DNA from: Rasiella rasia
GTDB lineage: Bacteria > Bacteroidota > Bacteroidia > Flavobacteriales > Flavobacteriaceae
Length of the DNA: 64,000 nucleotides
Assembly (NCBI RefSeq): GCF_011044175.1
Contig: NZ_CP049057.1
Coordinates: 2,371,501-2,435,500, forward strand
Direction: 5' to 3'
Positions within the stretch are counted from its first letter, which is position 1. Each line of letters begins with the position of its first letter. The position numbers and the translations under genes are program-made. Under the pieces are notes generated by a model. It searched no databases. It was not told the origin of the DNA and was given only the letters and a program-made list of their open reading frames with translations. Below, one piece after another: positions 25,100 through 33,568 of this stretch.

Positions 25100-26119
25100 A
25101 TGATAGAGACCCTACAAGGACATATTGAAGAAGTAAAAAAGTTTACAGCAGACACGCCAGAAGCTGTGGAAGCTTTCCGAATAAAATATTTAGGAAAGAA
25201 GGGCTTGTTAAACGACTTTTTTGCCGAATTTAAAAATGTTCCAAACGATCAGAAAAAGGAATTTGGGCAAACCATTAATACTTTAAAAACAGCTGCCCAA
25301 GAGAAAGTAACCGCCTTAAAGGAGTCGCTCAATGGCGCAGAAGAATTAAAAGGTGTATACGGTGATCTTTCTCGTCCTGGGGAACCAATTGAACTAGGGT
25401 CACGTCATCCTATTTCCATCGTAAAAAACAAAATTGTTTCTATTTTCTCGCGTATTGGGTTTAATGTTTCTGAAGGGCCAGAGATAGAAGACGATTGGCA
25501 TAATTTTACAGCACTAAATTTACCTGAATACCATCCCGCACGTGATATGCAGGACACGTTTTTTGTACAGACAAATCCAGATGTGCTTTTGCGAACGCAT
25601 ACTTCTACAGTACAGGTACGCTACATGGAAAATAACAAACCGCCCATTCGTACCATATCACCTGGGCGAGTGTATAGAAACGAGGCCATTTCGGCACGTT
25701 CTCATTGCTTTTTTCATCAAGTTGAAGGACTTTACGTAGATAAAGGGGTGAGTTTCGCAGATTTAAAACAGACCTTACAATATTTTACTACAGAACTCTT
25801 CGGAAAGTCTAAAATTAGATTACGCCCGTCTTATTTTCCATTTACTGAGCCTAGTGCAGAAGTAGATGTATATTGGGGGCTAGAAACCGAAACAGACTAT
25901 AAAATGACCAAAGGAACAGGTTGGTTAGAAATTATGGGCTGTGGTATGGTAGACCCCAACGTACTTGAAAATTGCGGGATAGATTCAACCGAATATTCCG
26001 GATTTGCTTTTGGTATGGGTATCGATAGAATTGCACTATTGTTACACCAGATTCCTGATATTCGTATGTTAAGCGAAAATGACCTTCGTTTCTTAGAGCA
26101 ATTTAAGAGTGCAGATTAA
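25100..26119 (+). CDS. pheS: Phenylalanine-tRNA ligase alpha subunit
   Basis: A 339-residue class II aminoacyl-tRNA synthetase alpha chain; the ATG at 25100 gives the standard N-terminus (ETLQGHIEEVKKF), while an earlier ATG at 25043 adds a hydrophobic stretch foreign to the family. Coiled-coil N-terminal region, EGPEIEDDWHNFTALN, motif 2 (RVYRNEAISARSHCFFHQVEGL region) and motif 3 GFAFGMGIDRIALLLH are present. It forms an alpha2-beta2 enzyme with PheT, which is not in this window. The C-terminal aromatic pocket sequence is intact. Confidence 0.96.
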   Translation: MIETLQGHIEEVKKFTADTPEAVEAFRIKYLGKKGLLNDFFAEFKNVPNDQKKEFGQTINTLKTAAQEKVTALKESLNGAEELKGVYGDLSRPGEPIELGSRHPISIVKNKIVSIFSRIGFNVSEGPEIEDDWHNFTALNLPEYHPARDMQDTFFVQTNPDVLLRTHTSTVQVRYMENNKPPIRTISPGRVYRNEAISARSHCFFHQVEGLYVDKGVSFADLKQTLQYFTTELFGKSKIRLRPSYFPFTEPSAEVDVYWGLETETDYKMTKGTGWLEIMGCGMVDPNVLENCGIDSTEYSGFAFGMGIDRIALLLHQIPDIRMLSENDLRFLEQFKSAD

Positions 26120-26141
26120 ATAGTAGTATCACAATCTTCTT

Positions 26142-26536
26142 ATGAAAAAAGACATTGACATTCCCGAGGTCAAAGACGTCTACGTTGCTGCTGTATTTGA
26201 GTTAAATGAAGACTACAATACGCACGACTGGAACATCTACCTTATTAACGACGGTTTAAATCCGTTAGAAACTGTTCTTATAGTGGCTCAGGGATATGAC
26301 GAAAAAGATATGACTGCTCCTATGCGAAAAACCATTAAGATGGTTCCTGCCAAGGGTATGCTAAGGTAGAATACATAGATGAAAGCGTCTTTAAGCTTGA
26401 CAACTTTTTTACTATCACCTACTTTATTGGAGACCGGTTATACGACAAACGTTTTGAGCTACCTCGCTTTTCTATACTCGAAGATAATGCAACACCCTTA
26501 CCAGTGTTAACTAAAAAAGGTGTTCTAGCACGATAA
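26142..26536 (+). pseudogene. Conserved pheS-adjacent gene broken by a one-base frameshift
   Basis: The frame from the ATG at 26142 runs 72 residues with the intact family sequence (DIDIPEVKDVYVAAVFE...VLIVAQGYD...) and then reaches a stop after three unrelated residues (26367-26369). The -1 frame continues from about 26357 as YAKVEYIDESVFKL... to TAA at 26534-26536, giving a joined length of about 131 residues, normal for this flavobacterial family. One base seems missing in the GGG at 26354-26356. Either a true mutation, programmed frameshifting or a sequencing error explains it. Product function unknown; some relatives are mislabelled as PheS subunits. Confidence 0.8.
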
Positions 26537-26537
26537 T

Positions 26538-27542
26538 TTAGTCTAACTTTTCGGTTAATTTCTTAAAAACCTTCTTTGGATCTTTTCCTTCGTATAAAAT
26601 GCTGTAAACGGCATCTATTATAGGTGTTTTTGCCTTTTTCTTATTCTTTGCGAGATTTAACTCATAGGCACTTTTGGTTGCGTAGTAACCCTCTGCAATC
26701 ATATTCATTTCCATTTGAGCACTTTTAACGGTATAACCTTTTCCTATCATATTTCCGAAGAGACGATTTCGGCTAAAGGTAGAATAGCCCGTTACCAATA
26801 AATCTCCTAAGTAGGCAGAGCCATTAATATCGCGTTTCATTTTATGAACTTTTTTTACATAACGCTTCATTTCTCTAATGGCATTACTCATGAGTACGCT
26901 CTGAAAGTTATCACCATACCCTAAACCGTGGGCAATCCCTGCAGCCAGAGCATATATATTCTTCAGCATGGCAGCATATTCGGTACCAATAATATCGTCG
27001 CTTGTAGTACATTTTATATAATCGCAACTCAAGGCATTGGCAACAATCGTAGCCTTTTCGTTATCTGCAGAGGCTATGGTTAGGTAAGAAAGACGCTCCA
27101 GGGCTACTTCTTCTGCATGACACGGACCCGTAATTACTCCAATGTTTTTAAACGGAATTTTATAATGAGTATAAAAATGATCTCCAACGATAAGGCTACT
27201 TTCAGGAACAATTCCCTTAATAGCCGAAAAAATAACTTTTCCTTCTAAGGAAACGGTTAACTTTTTGAGCTCAGCATCTACAAAAGCAGAGGGAATTACA
27301 AATATGAGATAGTCTGCGTAAGTGACCAATTCATTAATATCATTGCTAAGCTTCAGTTTGTTAGGGTCAAACTCTACAGAGCTTAAATAATTGGGGTTGT
27401 GCTGCTCTTTTTTAAGATGTTCTAGCGCATAAACACTACGCATATACCAACCAACTTCGTCCAAGTTTTCACAGAGCATTTTTACAATGGCTGTAGCCCA
27501 GCTTCCACCTCCGAATACGGCAAATTTTGGTTGGTTTTTCAT
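26538..27542 (-). CDS. gpsA: NAD(P)H-dependent glycerol-3-phosphate dehydrogenase
   Basis: A 334-residue cytosolic enzyme from the ATG at 27542 (an ATG at 27563 would add 7 residues). It reduces dihydroxyacetone phosphate to sn-glycerol-3-phosphate for phospholipid synthesis. The nucleotide-binding motif VFGGGSWATA is at the start. Further motifs include IPSAFV, KGIVPES, TGPCHAEEV and the catalytic-region Lys in MLKNIYALAAGIAHGLGYGDN. The convergent frameshifted gene ends one base away. Confidence 0.95.
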   Translation of the reverse strand: MKNQPKFAVFGGGSWATAIVKMLCENLDEVGWYMRSVYALEHLKKEQHNPNYLSSVEFDPNKLKLSNDINELVTYADYLIFVIPSAFVDAELKKLTVSLEGKVIFSAIKGIVPESSLIVGDHFYTHYKIPFKNIGVITGPCHAEEVALERLSYLTIASADNEKATIVANALSCDYIKCTTSDDIIGTEYAAMLKNIYALAAGIAHGLGYGDNFQSVLMSNAIREMKRYVKKVHKMKRDINGSAYLGDLLVTGYSTFSRNRLFGNMIGKGYTVKSAQMEMNMIAEGYYATKSAYELNLAKNKKKAKTPIIDAVYSILYEGKDPKKVFKKLTEKLD

Positions 27543-27560
27543 ATAAGTTATTTTGAAATT

Positions 27561-27568
27561 CAAAAATA
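27561..27568 (-). promoter_or_regulatory. gpsA: Promoter -7 element (TATTTTTG on the minus strand) for gpsA
   Basis: On the minus strand this reads TATTTTTG, matching TAnnTTTG, 19 bases before the gpsA ATG at 27542. The implied leader is about 10-15 bases and supports the shorter gpsA start. Confidence 0.5.
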
Positions 27569-27693
27569 CGGAAAATTAAAGTCTACATAAACTCCTTATA
27601 ATCAGCTTAATAAAAGTTTGGCATGCTTTTAGATTTTCCAAAGTGAAACAACACCCATTGTATTTAGGTACAATAGGTTTAAAACGAACGGTT

Positions 27694-28617
27694 ATGAAGA
27701 CATTAAAATTATTTTTCGGATTTGCCTTATTGGCTTCGGTAGTTACTTCTTGTTATGTAGAAGAGGTTGTGGTTGTAGATCAAGATCCATACGTAGACCC
27801 AGTGCCTTCTATTTCTTTAAATCAGTTGCTGTCTAGCTACGAGTTATGGTATGTAGATATTAATCGTTCTAATGCAGCTGGAGAACATCCATTTATGCAA
27901 TTGGCGTTTACAATGTCTTTTAGAAATGGAACTGTCTTTGCCAACAATAACTTGGTAGGTATTGGAGACCAGGGTTATGGTTTTGGAATAGACGTAGGGT
28001 TTTATGATGCATATAACTATGTGCTTGATATTTCTCACGATTTAGATGGTTTTAATAGTTTTGATGTAACCCAGTTAAGCACAACAGAAATAGAATTGTA
28101 CCATCCTCCAACAGGGGTTCGTTATGTCTTAGTTGGATATCAGCGAAATAATTTCGACTACGATTTACTGTTCTATGAAAATATTCACTATTTCATTCAG
28201 GAATATACGGCTTGGGAAAAAGTGAGTACAGAAGGAGGTTCACCTAACGAGTTTGATAATGAAGACTTCCTTCAGTTTTTACCGGGAGGTGGTGATGGTA
28301 ACTTTAGAAGTTCACAAGATCCTGTAGGTAGCGATATATACGACCTGTATTGGGACTACACAGGAATTTACAATGTAGATGATGTGCCTGGAAATGGGTA
28401 TTTGAAATATTTAACATTGGATTATGATTACCTGGGCAATGAATACTTTGAATTGAACGTTATTAATGACAACAGAATAGAATTGTACCACGAAACCTCT
28501 GGCACAGTTTATACGTTTAGAGGAAAAGGATACATTCAGTATAAAAATAGCCGCGGAAAATTAAGAATTCCAAAAGCGACGATAGAAAAACAAATGAAGA
28601 AGATTAGTGTGCTTTAA
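27694..28617 (+). CDS. Lipoprotein of unknown function
   Basis: A 307-residue protein from the ATG at 27694; the upstream GTG at 27643 would displace the signal peptide. Lipobox VTSC with Cys20. An acidic tether follows (YVEEVVVVDQDPYVDPVP). The mature domain has two similar halves with the shared wording 'IELYH...G..Y' (TEIELYHPPTGVRYVL and NRIELYHETSGTVYTF), suggesting an internal repeat. Relatives often sit next to nadD and are sometimes mislabelled as NadD. Probably outer-membrane anchored. Function unknown. Confidence 0.75.
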   Translation: MKTLKLFFGFALLASVVTSCYVEEVVVVDQDPYVDPVPSISLNQLLSSYELWYVDINRSNAAGEHPFMQLAFTMSFRNGTVFANNNLVGIGDQGYGFGIDVGFYDAYNYVLDISHDLDGFNSFDVTQLSTTEIELYHPPTGVRYVLVGYQRNNFDYDLLFYENIHYFIQEYTAWEKVSTEGGSPNEFDNEDFLQFLPGGGDGNFRSSQDPVGSDIYDLYWDYTGIYNVDDVPGNGYLKYLTLDYDYLGNEYFELNVINDNRIELYHETSGTVYTFRGKGYIQYKNSRGKLRIPKATIEKQMKKISVL

Positions 28618-28660
28618 AACACCTCACTTCATAGATATTTACAACTTTTTGGTTGGTTAT

Positions 28661-28706
28661 GACCGCCCCAAAATTCAGTCTTGAATAGAGGGGCGGTTTC
28701 TTTTTT
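28661..28706 (+). terminator. Rho-independent terminator after the lipoprotein gene
   Basis: GACCGCCCC (28661-28669) pairs with GGGGCGGT (28690-28697), with a smaller ATTCA/TGAAT stem inside the loop and a T6 tract after it. Confidence 0.85.
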
Positions 28707-28776
28707 GGTCGGTCGTTAGGTCTAATTTGTTATCCTTACCCGTATATAATTAGTGTATACGGCAGCCTCTAAAAGA

Positions 28777-29373
28777 TTATCTATAAAAATTCATCTCATC
28801 TAGATACTCCCAGACATTCTGCGCGAGCATGGGCCTACTATTTTTTCCATCCTTTATGGCATTCCTAATAAACGTTGAAGAGAGTTCTATGATAGGAGCA
28901 GCAATGCGATTAATTTTTGGGTGATCTTTAAACTGATTTTCTACCAGACCTCCTGAAACCCTAGGGTAGACATAAAGCTCATGTCGCTCTAAAATCACTT
29001 CATAGTTTTTCCATTTATGAAGACTCTTTAAGTTGTCTTCGCCCATAATTAAGCAAAATTGTTGCCCAGGATATTTTTCCTCCAAAACGGCTAGTGTATT
29101 AACCGTGTAATTGGGTTGTGGCAAATCGAATTCTATAGTGCTTGCTTTTAATTTTGGATAGTCCTCTAGAGCTATTCTAACCATCGCTAGACGGTGGTGG
29201 TTGTCTAGTAATGTACTTTTCTTTTTATGCGGATTGTGTGGCGTAACTACCATCCAAACTTCATCTAACCCACCAAATTCTACCATATAATTGGCAATAA
29301 TAAGATGCCCAATATGTATCGGGTTAAAAGTGCCAAAGTAGAGCCCAATACTTTTATTCTTCTTCGGTGACAT
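28777..29373 (-). CDS. nadD: Nicotinate-nucleotide adenylyltransferase
   Basis: A 198-residue enzyme of NAD synthesis that transfers AMP from ATP to nicotinate mononucleotide. Nucleotidyltransferase motifs: GLYFGTFNPIHIGH near the start and ISSTxxR-like LSSTFIRNAI near the end. The ATG at 29373 gives the normal family N-terminus; the longer frame upstream lies inside gmk. It overlaps the gmk 3' end by 20 bases, completing a yicC-gmk-nadD operon. Confidence 0.95.
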   Translation of the reverse strand: MSPKKNKSIGLYFGTFNPIHIGHLIIANYMVEFGGLDEVWMVVTPHNPHKKKSTLLDNHHRLAMVRIALEDYPKLKASTIEFDLPQPNYTVNTLAVLEEKYPGQQFCLIMGEDNLKSLHKWKNYEVILERHELYVYPRVSGGLVENQFKDHPKINRIAAPIIELSSTFIRNAIKDGKNSRPMLAQNVWEYLDEMNFYR

Positions 29374-29959
29374 CGTCAAAAATAGGTTTAGCAATATGCT
29401 GCGCAACAAGTCTTTCTGCTTCTGCCAAAGCATGCTCGAGCGTGTCGTTTTCAATAATATAATCGAAACGAGGTGCTGTGGCCATCTCTACACTTGCTTT
29501 CGCAATGCGCATATTAATTTTTTCGTCGCTTTCTGTCTTACGCTTTTTCAATCTAATTTTAAGCTCTTCTACACTCGGAGGTTTTACAAACACAGCCAAA
29601 GTACGTTCGGCGTACTTTTTCTTAATTCGCAATCCGCCTACAACATCAATATCAAAGATTACGTTTTTCCCCATGGCCCAGATCCGTTCAACTTCACTAT
29701 GCAAGGTGCCGTAAAAGTTATCGCGATATACTTCTTCCCATTCTAAAAAAGCGTCTGTTTTCATTTTATGTTTGAAATCTTCTAGGGTTAAAAAGTAGTA
29801 ATCTTTGCCGTGTACTTCTTCACCTCTTGGTGCTCTTGAAGTTGCAGAGACAGAAAATTCTAAATTCAATGCTTTAATCCCCAGTAAGTGTCGTACAATG
29901 GTTGTTTTGCCACTGCCAGAAGGGGCAGAGAATACAATTAATTTACCTCCTTTATTCAT
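29354..29959 (-). CDS. gmk: Guanylate kinase
   Basis: A 201-residue enzyme that phosphorylates GMP/dGMP. P-loop FSAPSGSGKTTIV (Ser-Gly-Ser-Gly-Lys-Thr), the GMP-binding SATSRAPRGEEVHGKDYYFLT, and the lid region are all present. Its start overlaps the yicC stop by one base. Standard length. Confidence 0.96.
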   Translation of the reverse strand: MNKGGKLIVFSAPSGSGKTTIVRHLLGIKALNLEFSVSATSRAPRGEEVHGKDYYFLTLEDFKHKMKTDAFLEWEEVYRDNFYGTLHSEVERIWAMGKNVIFDIDVVGGLRIKKKYAERTLAVFVKPPSVEELKIRLKKRKTESDEKINMRIAKASVEMATAPRFDYIIENDTLEHALAEAERLVAQHIAKPIFDDVTEEE

Positions 29960-30816
29960 TACAATACGTTGAGTGCTTGTTCTTTAATTTTTTCCAACTC
30001 ATCTTTCATTTGTACTACAAGTTGTTGCATGGGTGCAAAATTAGATTTTGAACCAATAGTATTAATCTCACGTCCAATTTCTTGAGTGATGAAGCCTAAT
30101 TTCTTACCGTTAGAGTCGTCAGAATTGATAGCCTCTCTAAAATAATTGAGGTGATTTTCTAAACGTACCTTTTCTTCAGTAATGTCGTATTTCTCTAAGT
30201 AGTAAATTAATTCTTGTTCAAACCTATTTTCGTCTACACGTTCCTTTATTTCAGATACTGCATTACGCAAGCGTTCTCGCACATTATCCATGCGTTCACC
30301 GTCTATAGTAGCTACTTCGGTAAGCAGTTTTTCTATTGTGTCTATGCGTTCTAGAAAATCGTTTTTAAGTACATTACCTTCGTCGCTTCGGTACGTGTTA
30401 ATTTCTTGTAATGCAATGGTCACCGCTTTTAAAATTTCAGCAAATTCATTGTCGTCAATCTCTTCACGCTCTGTTTTTAAAGCATCTGGCATACGCACGG
30501 CCATTTTTAGCAGTTCAGTTTCGTCGCCGGCCACTACGTTCTTTAATTGTGCTATGTATTCTTGTACTACAGCTTCGTTCACCTTTGTATTGGTAGCCTC
30601 TCCTGTCATTTCAATAAAGAGATTAAAATCTACTTTTCCTCTGGTAAGCGACTTTGCCAATAGATTTCTAATGGTAAGTTCCTTTTCTCGATACGACGAT
30701 GGAATGCGGGTGTTTAAATCGAGATTTTTACTGTTTAAAGATTTAATTTCTACTGTAATCTTTTTGGTAGGCAGCTGTATGATGTGCTTGCCATAACCAG
30801 TCATAGACTGAATCAT
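29959..30816 (-). CDS. yicC: YicC family endoribonuclease
   Basis: A 285-residue protein with the hallmark start MIQSMTGYG and the C-terminal IGREINTIGSKSNFAPMQQ region with DELEKIKEQ at the end. YicC proteins are RNases implicated in sRNA turnover in E. coli. First gene of the yicC-gmk-nadD unit, preceded by a clear -7 element at 30833. Confidence 0.92.
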   Translation of the reverse strand: MIQSMTGYGKHIIQLPTKKITVEIKSLNSKNLDLNTRIPSSYREKELTIRNLLAKSLTRGKVDFNLFIEMTGEATNTKVNEAVVQEYIAQLKNVVAGDETELLKMAVRMPDALKTEREEIDDNEFAEILKAVTIALQEINTYRSDEGNVLKNDFLERIDTIEKLLTEVATIDGERMDNVRERLRNAVSEIKERVDENRFEQELIYYLEKYDITEEKVRLENHLNYFREAINSDDSNGKKLGFITQEIGREINTIGSKSNFAPMQQLVVQMKDELEKIKEQALNVL

Positions 30817-30832
30817 AGGTAAATAATTTGTG

Positions 30833-30840
30833 CAAAGATA
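30833..30840 (-). promoter_or_regulatory. Promoter -7 element (TATCTTTG on the minus strand) for yicC-gmk-nadD
   Basis: CAAAGATA on the plus strand reads TATCTTTG on the minus strand. It lies 17 bases before the yicC ATG at 30816. Confidence 0.6.
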
Positions 30841-30970
30841 CGCATTTGTGCGCCTCTAGCATGTTTCGTTAGTCTTGCCTTTTATTCTGAAATGATTATA
30901 GCATTCATTTTGTTTTATATCATGCAACATTTGGGCAAGATCTTACTAATGTTTTTTAGACGAAATTGTA

Positions 30971-31927
30971 TCAGCTATTTATAAATTCAAGAGTCCTTTT
31001 TTCAGAATAATATACCTTGTTGTTTATATGAAAGCCTACATGACCGCCATGTCTCGGACTCTCAAGAAAAATGTTTTTGGAGTTCGAAGCAATGTCTATT
31101 GGATAGCATTTTTCAGAAAGAAAACTATCGTTTAAGGCGTTTAAAATCAAAACTTTGGTAGTTATGCTAGGCAAGAATTGAAGACTACTGCTCTTCTCAT
31201 AATAATCGTATGCATCGTTAAAGCCATGTGCCGGGGCAGTGTAGAGGTTGTCAAAGTCTAATAAAGTGCGTACTTTTTTGTACTCTGTTGTACTCATTTG
31301 TTCTGGAAAATGACTCATTTTACGTTTGTACTTCCCCTTTAAATCATTAATAAAGGTATGATTGTACACAAAATTTTCAAGTTTAATAAGCTGCTCTAAA
31401 GAACCGCTTAGATGAAGTGGTGCTGAAATAGAAACCCCTGTTTTTAGCTCCTTAGGAATGGTTTGCCGTTCACCTAAATATTTAAGGACTAAGTTACCTC
31501 CTAAACTGAAACCAACTAACGCGATTTCGGCATATGTATTTTTTTCGAGTATGTAATCTATCAGTTCGGCAAGATCTTCGGTTCTTCCTGAGTTATAAGA
31601 TAAGTACAACCTGTTTTCTTCACCGCTACACCCTCGATGATTCATAGCAGCGACATTCCAACCGTGTTCTGTAAATATTTTGGCTTGCCCCTGCATATAC
31701 ACGCGCTGTGCGTTTCCTTCAAGACCATGCAATAAAATAGCCACTTTAGAACTGGGTTTTATAGGAAATGACCAATCGATATCTATAAAATCACCATCAT
31801 TTAATTCTAAGCGTTCTCGCTGTTGTACAACCTTGGGAACTGGGCGTAATTTGGCAGAATAAATAGTAGAAAAATGACCGTTTTTAAACAATCCTTTTGC
31901 TGTATATGTAGAATTAATGATGGGCAT
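30971..31927 (-). CDS. YheT-family alpha/beta hydrolase
   Basis: A 318-residue hydrolase from the ATG at 31927 (a further 15 residues upstream are in frame but less likely). The family motifs are present: LLHGLEGNAQRVYMQG, MNHRGCSGEENR, the nucleophile elbow GFSLGGNLVLKYLGE, and near the end RHGGHVGF with the catalytic His. YheT/EMB8 proteins are esterase-like enzymes with unclear substrates. It is divergent from tetR. The tetR operator at 32005 lies 78 bases upstream, so it may also be regulated there. Confidence 0.88.
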   Translation of the reverse strand: MPIINSTYTAKGLFKNGHFSTIYSAKLRPVPKVVQQRERLELNDGDFIDIDWSFPIKPSSKVAILLHGLEGNAQRVYMQGQAKIFTEHGWNVAAMNHRGCSGEENRLYLSYNSGRTEDLAELIDYILEKNTYAEIALVGFSLGGNLVLKYLGERQTIPKELKTGVSISAPLHLSGSLEQLIKLENFVYNHTFINDLKGKYKRKMSHFPEQMSTTEYKKVRTLLDFDNLYTAPAHGFNDAYDYYEKSSSLQFLPSITTKVLILNALNDSFLSEKCYPIDIASNSKNIFLESPRHGGHVGFHINNKVYYSEKRTLEFINS

Positions 31928-32004
31928 TGTACGGCGCTTGAAGCAATTGAATCTTACCGCGCGAATATACAAATGAAAATTTATCTTAATACCATGTTTT
32001 ATTT

Positions 32005-32022
32005 AGATACCAATTGGTATCT
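32005..32022. promoter_or_regulatory. TetR-type operator 1, overlapping the tetR promoter
   Basis: AGATACCAATTGGTATCT is a perfect 18-bp palindrome. It overlaps the -7 element (32018-32025) and lies 6 bases before the ATG of tetR, as expected for autorepression. An identical copy lies at 32636-32653. Confidence 0.88.
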
Positions 32023-32025
32023 TTG
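32018..32025 (+). promoter_or_regulatory. Promoter -7 element (TATCTTTG) for tetR
   Basis: TATCTTTG fits TAnnTTTG and shares bases with operator 1. Its last base is only three bases before the ATG at 32029. The transcript start would fall near or on the start codon, so the mRNA may be leaderless. Confidence 0.6.
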
Positions 32026-32028
32026 CAT

Positions 32029-32619
32029 ATGCGTAACGCCGAGTTTACTAAAGAACATATTATAAAAGAGAGTGCTAACCTGTTTAATACACAAGGATAC
32101 AAGGCTACCTCTATAAGTGATATCACCAAAGCTACAGGACTTACCAAGGGAGCTATTTATAGACATTTTGAGAATAAGAGCGACTTAGAACAACAAGCGT
32201 TGCGAAGTTTGGGAAAAGTTATGTTTTCTGAATTAGGACAGTCTATTCAAGAAGCACAGACGTTTCAATTAAAAATGGAAGCCACCTTTAATTTTTTTGA
32301 AACATATATGCACACACCACTGTATGATGGGGGATGCCCTCTTATGAATGCAGCTGTAGAAGCAGATGATACAAATACGGTACTTAGACAACAAGCTTTT
32401 AATATGTTAGCGCAATTAAAGGCGTCTTTATGTAAAATAGTATCCAATGGTATAAAGAACAAACAGGTGCGGCACACGGTAGACGCTCCTTTTTATGCTA
32501 CTATTTTTATTGCAACGTTAGAAGGAGGAATTATGATGAGTAGGTTAGAACGCTCTACAGATGCAATACATAAAACAATTGCGCATTTGAGAAACTTAGT
32601 GGAGGAAATTTCGATTTAA
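32029..32619 (+). CDS. TetR/AcrR-family transcriptional regulator
   Basis: A 196-residue repressor. The N-terminal HTH (about 5-50) is standard: FTKEHIIKESANLFNTQGYKATSISDITKATGLTKGAIYRHFENKSDL. A ligand-binding helical domain follows, with CPLMNAAVEADD typical of the TetR_C_6-like subgroup. The start at 32029 is chosen because an upstream TTG (32014) lies inside the operator. It probably represses itself and the two downstream genes through identical operators at 32005 and 32636; the ligand is unknown. Confidence 0.93.
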   Translation: MRNAEFTKEHIIKESANLFNTQGYKATSISDITKATGLTKGAIYRHFENKSDLEQQALRSLGKVMFSELGQSIQEAQTFQLKMEATFNFFETYMHTPLYDGGCPLMNAAVEADDTNTVLRQQAFNMLAQLKASLCKIVSNGIKNKQVRHTVDAPFYATIFIATLEGGIMMSRLERSTDAIHKTIAHLRNLVEEISI

Positions 32620-32635
32620 AAAAATTTTAATTCTA

Positions 32636-32653
32636 AGATACCAATTGGTATCT
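32636..32653. promoter_or_regulatory. TetR-type operator 2, before the hydrolase gene
   Basis: The same perfect palindrome AGATACCAATTGGTATCT as operator 1, in the 42-base gap between tetR and the hydrolase gene, eight bases before its ATG. No clean -7 element is visible, so it may block elongation or an unrecognised promoter. Confidence 0.85.
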
Positions 32654-32661
32654 AAATAGTT

Positions 32662-33525
32662 ATGAAGAAAATAATTACAAAAGCTATAAGTTTATTTATT
32701 AACAGTACGGCTGTAATCGCTCCAAAATGGAATGCAGAACAATCTTTTAAATTATTGTGCAAGGTGCGCCGGGTAGGTTTTACAGAAAAAGGCAAGCAAT
32801 TTTTAGCTACTGCAACGACTTCACATATAGATGTGGGAGCACACACTGTAGCTTTGCACCGTTGGGGAACAGGCCCAAAAAATATTCTTTTCTTGCACGG
32901 TTGGATGAGTAACAGTCAGCGCTGGCGTCCTTATATAGCTAAACTAGATTTAAGTCAGTATACAGTGTATGCGTTAGATTTTCCAGGGCATGGTATGGCC
33001 AAAGGCAATGCTCTTAATGTTGAAATTTGCAGAAAGGCATTGGTAAAGGTTATAGAGCTTACGGGACCCGTAGATACTTTAATTTGTCATAGTTTGGGGT
33101 GTTTGGTGGCAGCGTATACGTATTTGCACAATCCAAAAATTAATATAAATCGATTTGTACTAATGGGTGCCCCTTCTGGGATGAATGCCATTTTCGAATA
33201 TTTCCAGAGTTTACTTAAGCTTTCACCAAAAGCCATTCAAAATTTACACGGAAAGGTAAATTCGGTATTGCAAATACCCTACGAAAAAGTTGAAATGTCT
33301 AACTTTTTCAACACATCAAAAAGTCCTCTTCTGGTAATTCATGACGAATCTGATACTGTGACGCCCTTTCTGCCCATTAAAGAGGCATTTCAGCTAAATA
33401 AAAAGATAGACACACTAATTACTAGCGGACTAAAACACGATTTGAAAAGCGAAAGTGTTTATACCGCTGTAATAAATTATATAAACAATAAACCACGAGA
33501 ACTGAATCAAAAACATTCTGCATAA
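32662..33525 (+). CDS. Alpha/beta hydrolase under TetR control
   Basis: A 287-residue alpha/beta hydrolase. FLHGWMSNSQRW (oxyanion region), LDFPGHGMAKG, the nucleophile elbow CHSLG (Ser144; Cys replaces the first Gly of GxSxG), an acid in IHDESDTVTP and a His in GLKHDLKS. It is probably an esterase or thioesterase-like enzyme acting on small esters or acyl compounds; the substrate is not evident. The TetR operator lies immediately upstream. The acyl-CoA thioesterase-like gene follows after 43 bases. Confidence 0.85.
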   Translation: MKKIITKAISLFINSTAVIAPKWNAEQSFKLLCKVRRVGFTEKGKQFLATATTSHIDVGAHTVALHRWGTGPKNILFLHGWMSNSQRWRPYIAKLDLSQYTVYALDFPGHGMAKGNALNVEICRKALVKVIELTGPVDTLICHSLGCLVAAYTYLHNPKININRFVLMGAPSGMNAIFEYFQSLLKLSPKAIQNLHGKVNSVLQIPYEKVEMSNFFNTSKSPLLVIHDESDTVTPFLPIKEAFQLNKKIDTLITSGLKHDLKSESVYTAVINYINNKPRELNQKHSA

Positions 33526-33568
33526 TATTGTGGAATATTTATTTTCTTCTAAAAATCTAAACTAATTT

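Noticed and set aside
30290-30796. 168-residue Ser-rich plus-strand frame
   Set aside because: It is antisense to yicC, which has an unmistakable family start and operon context.
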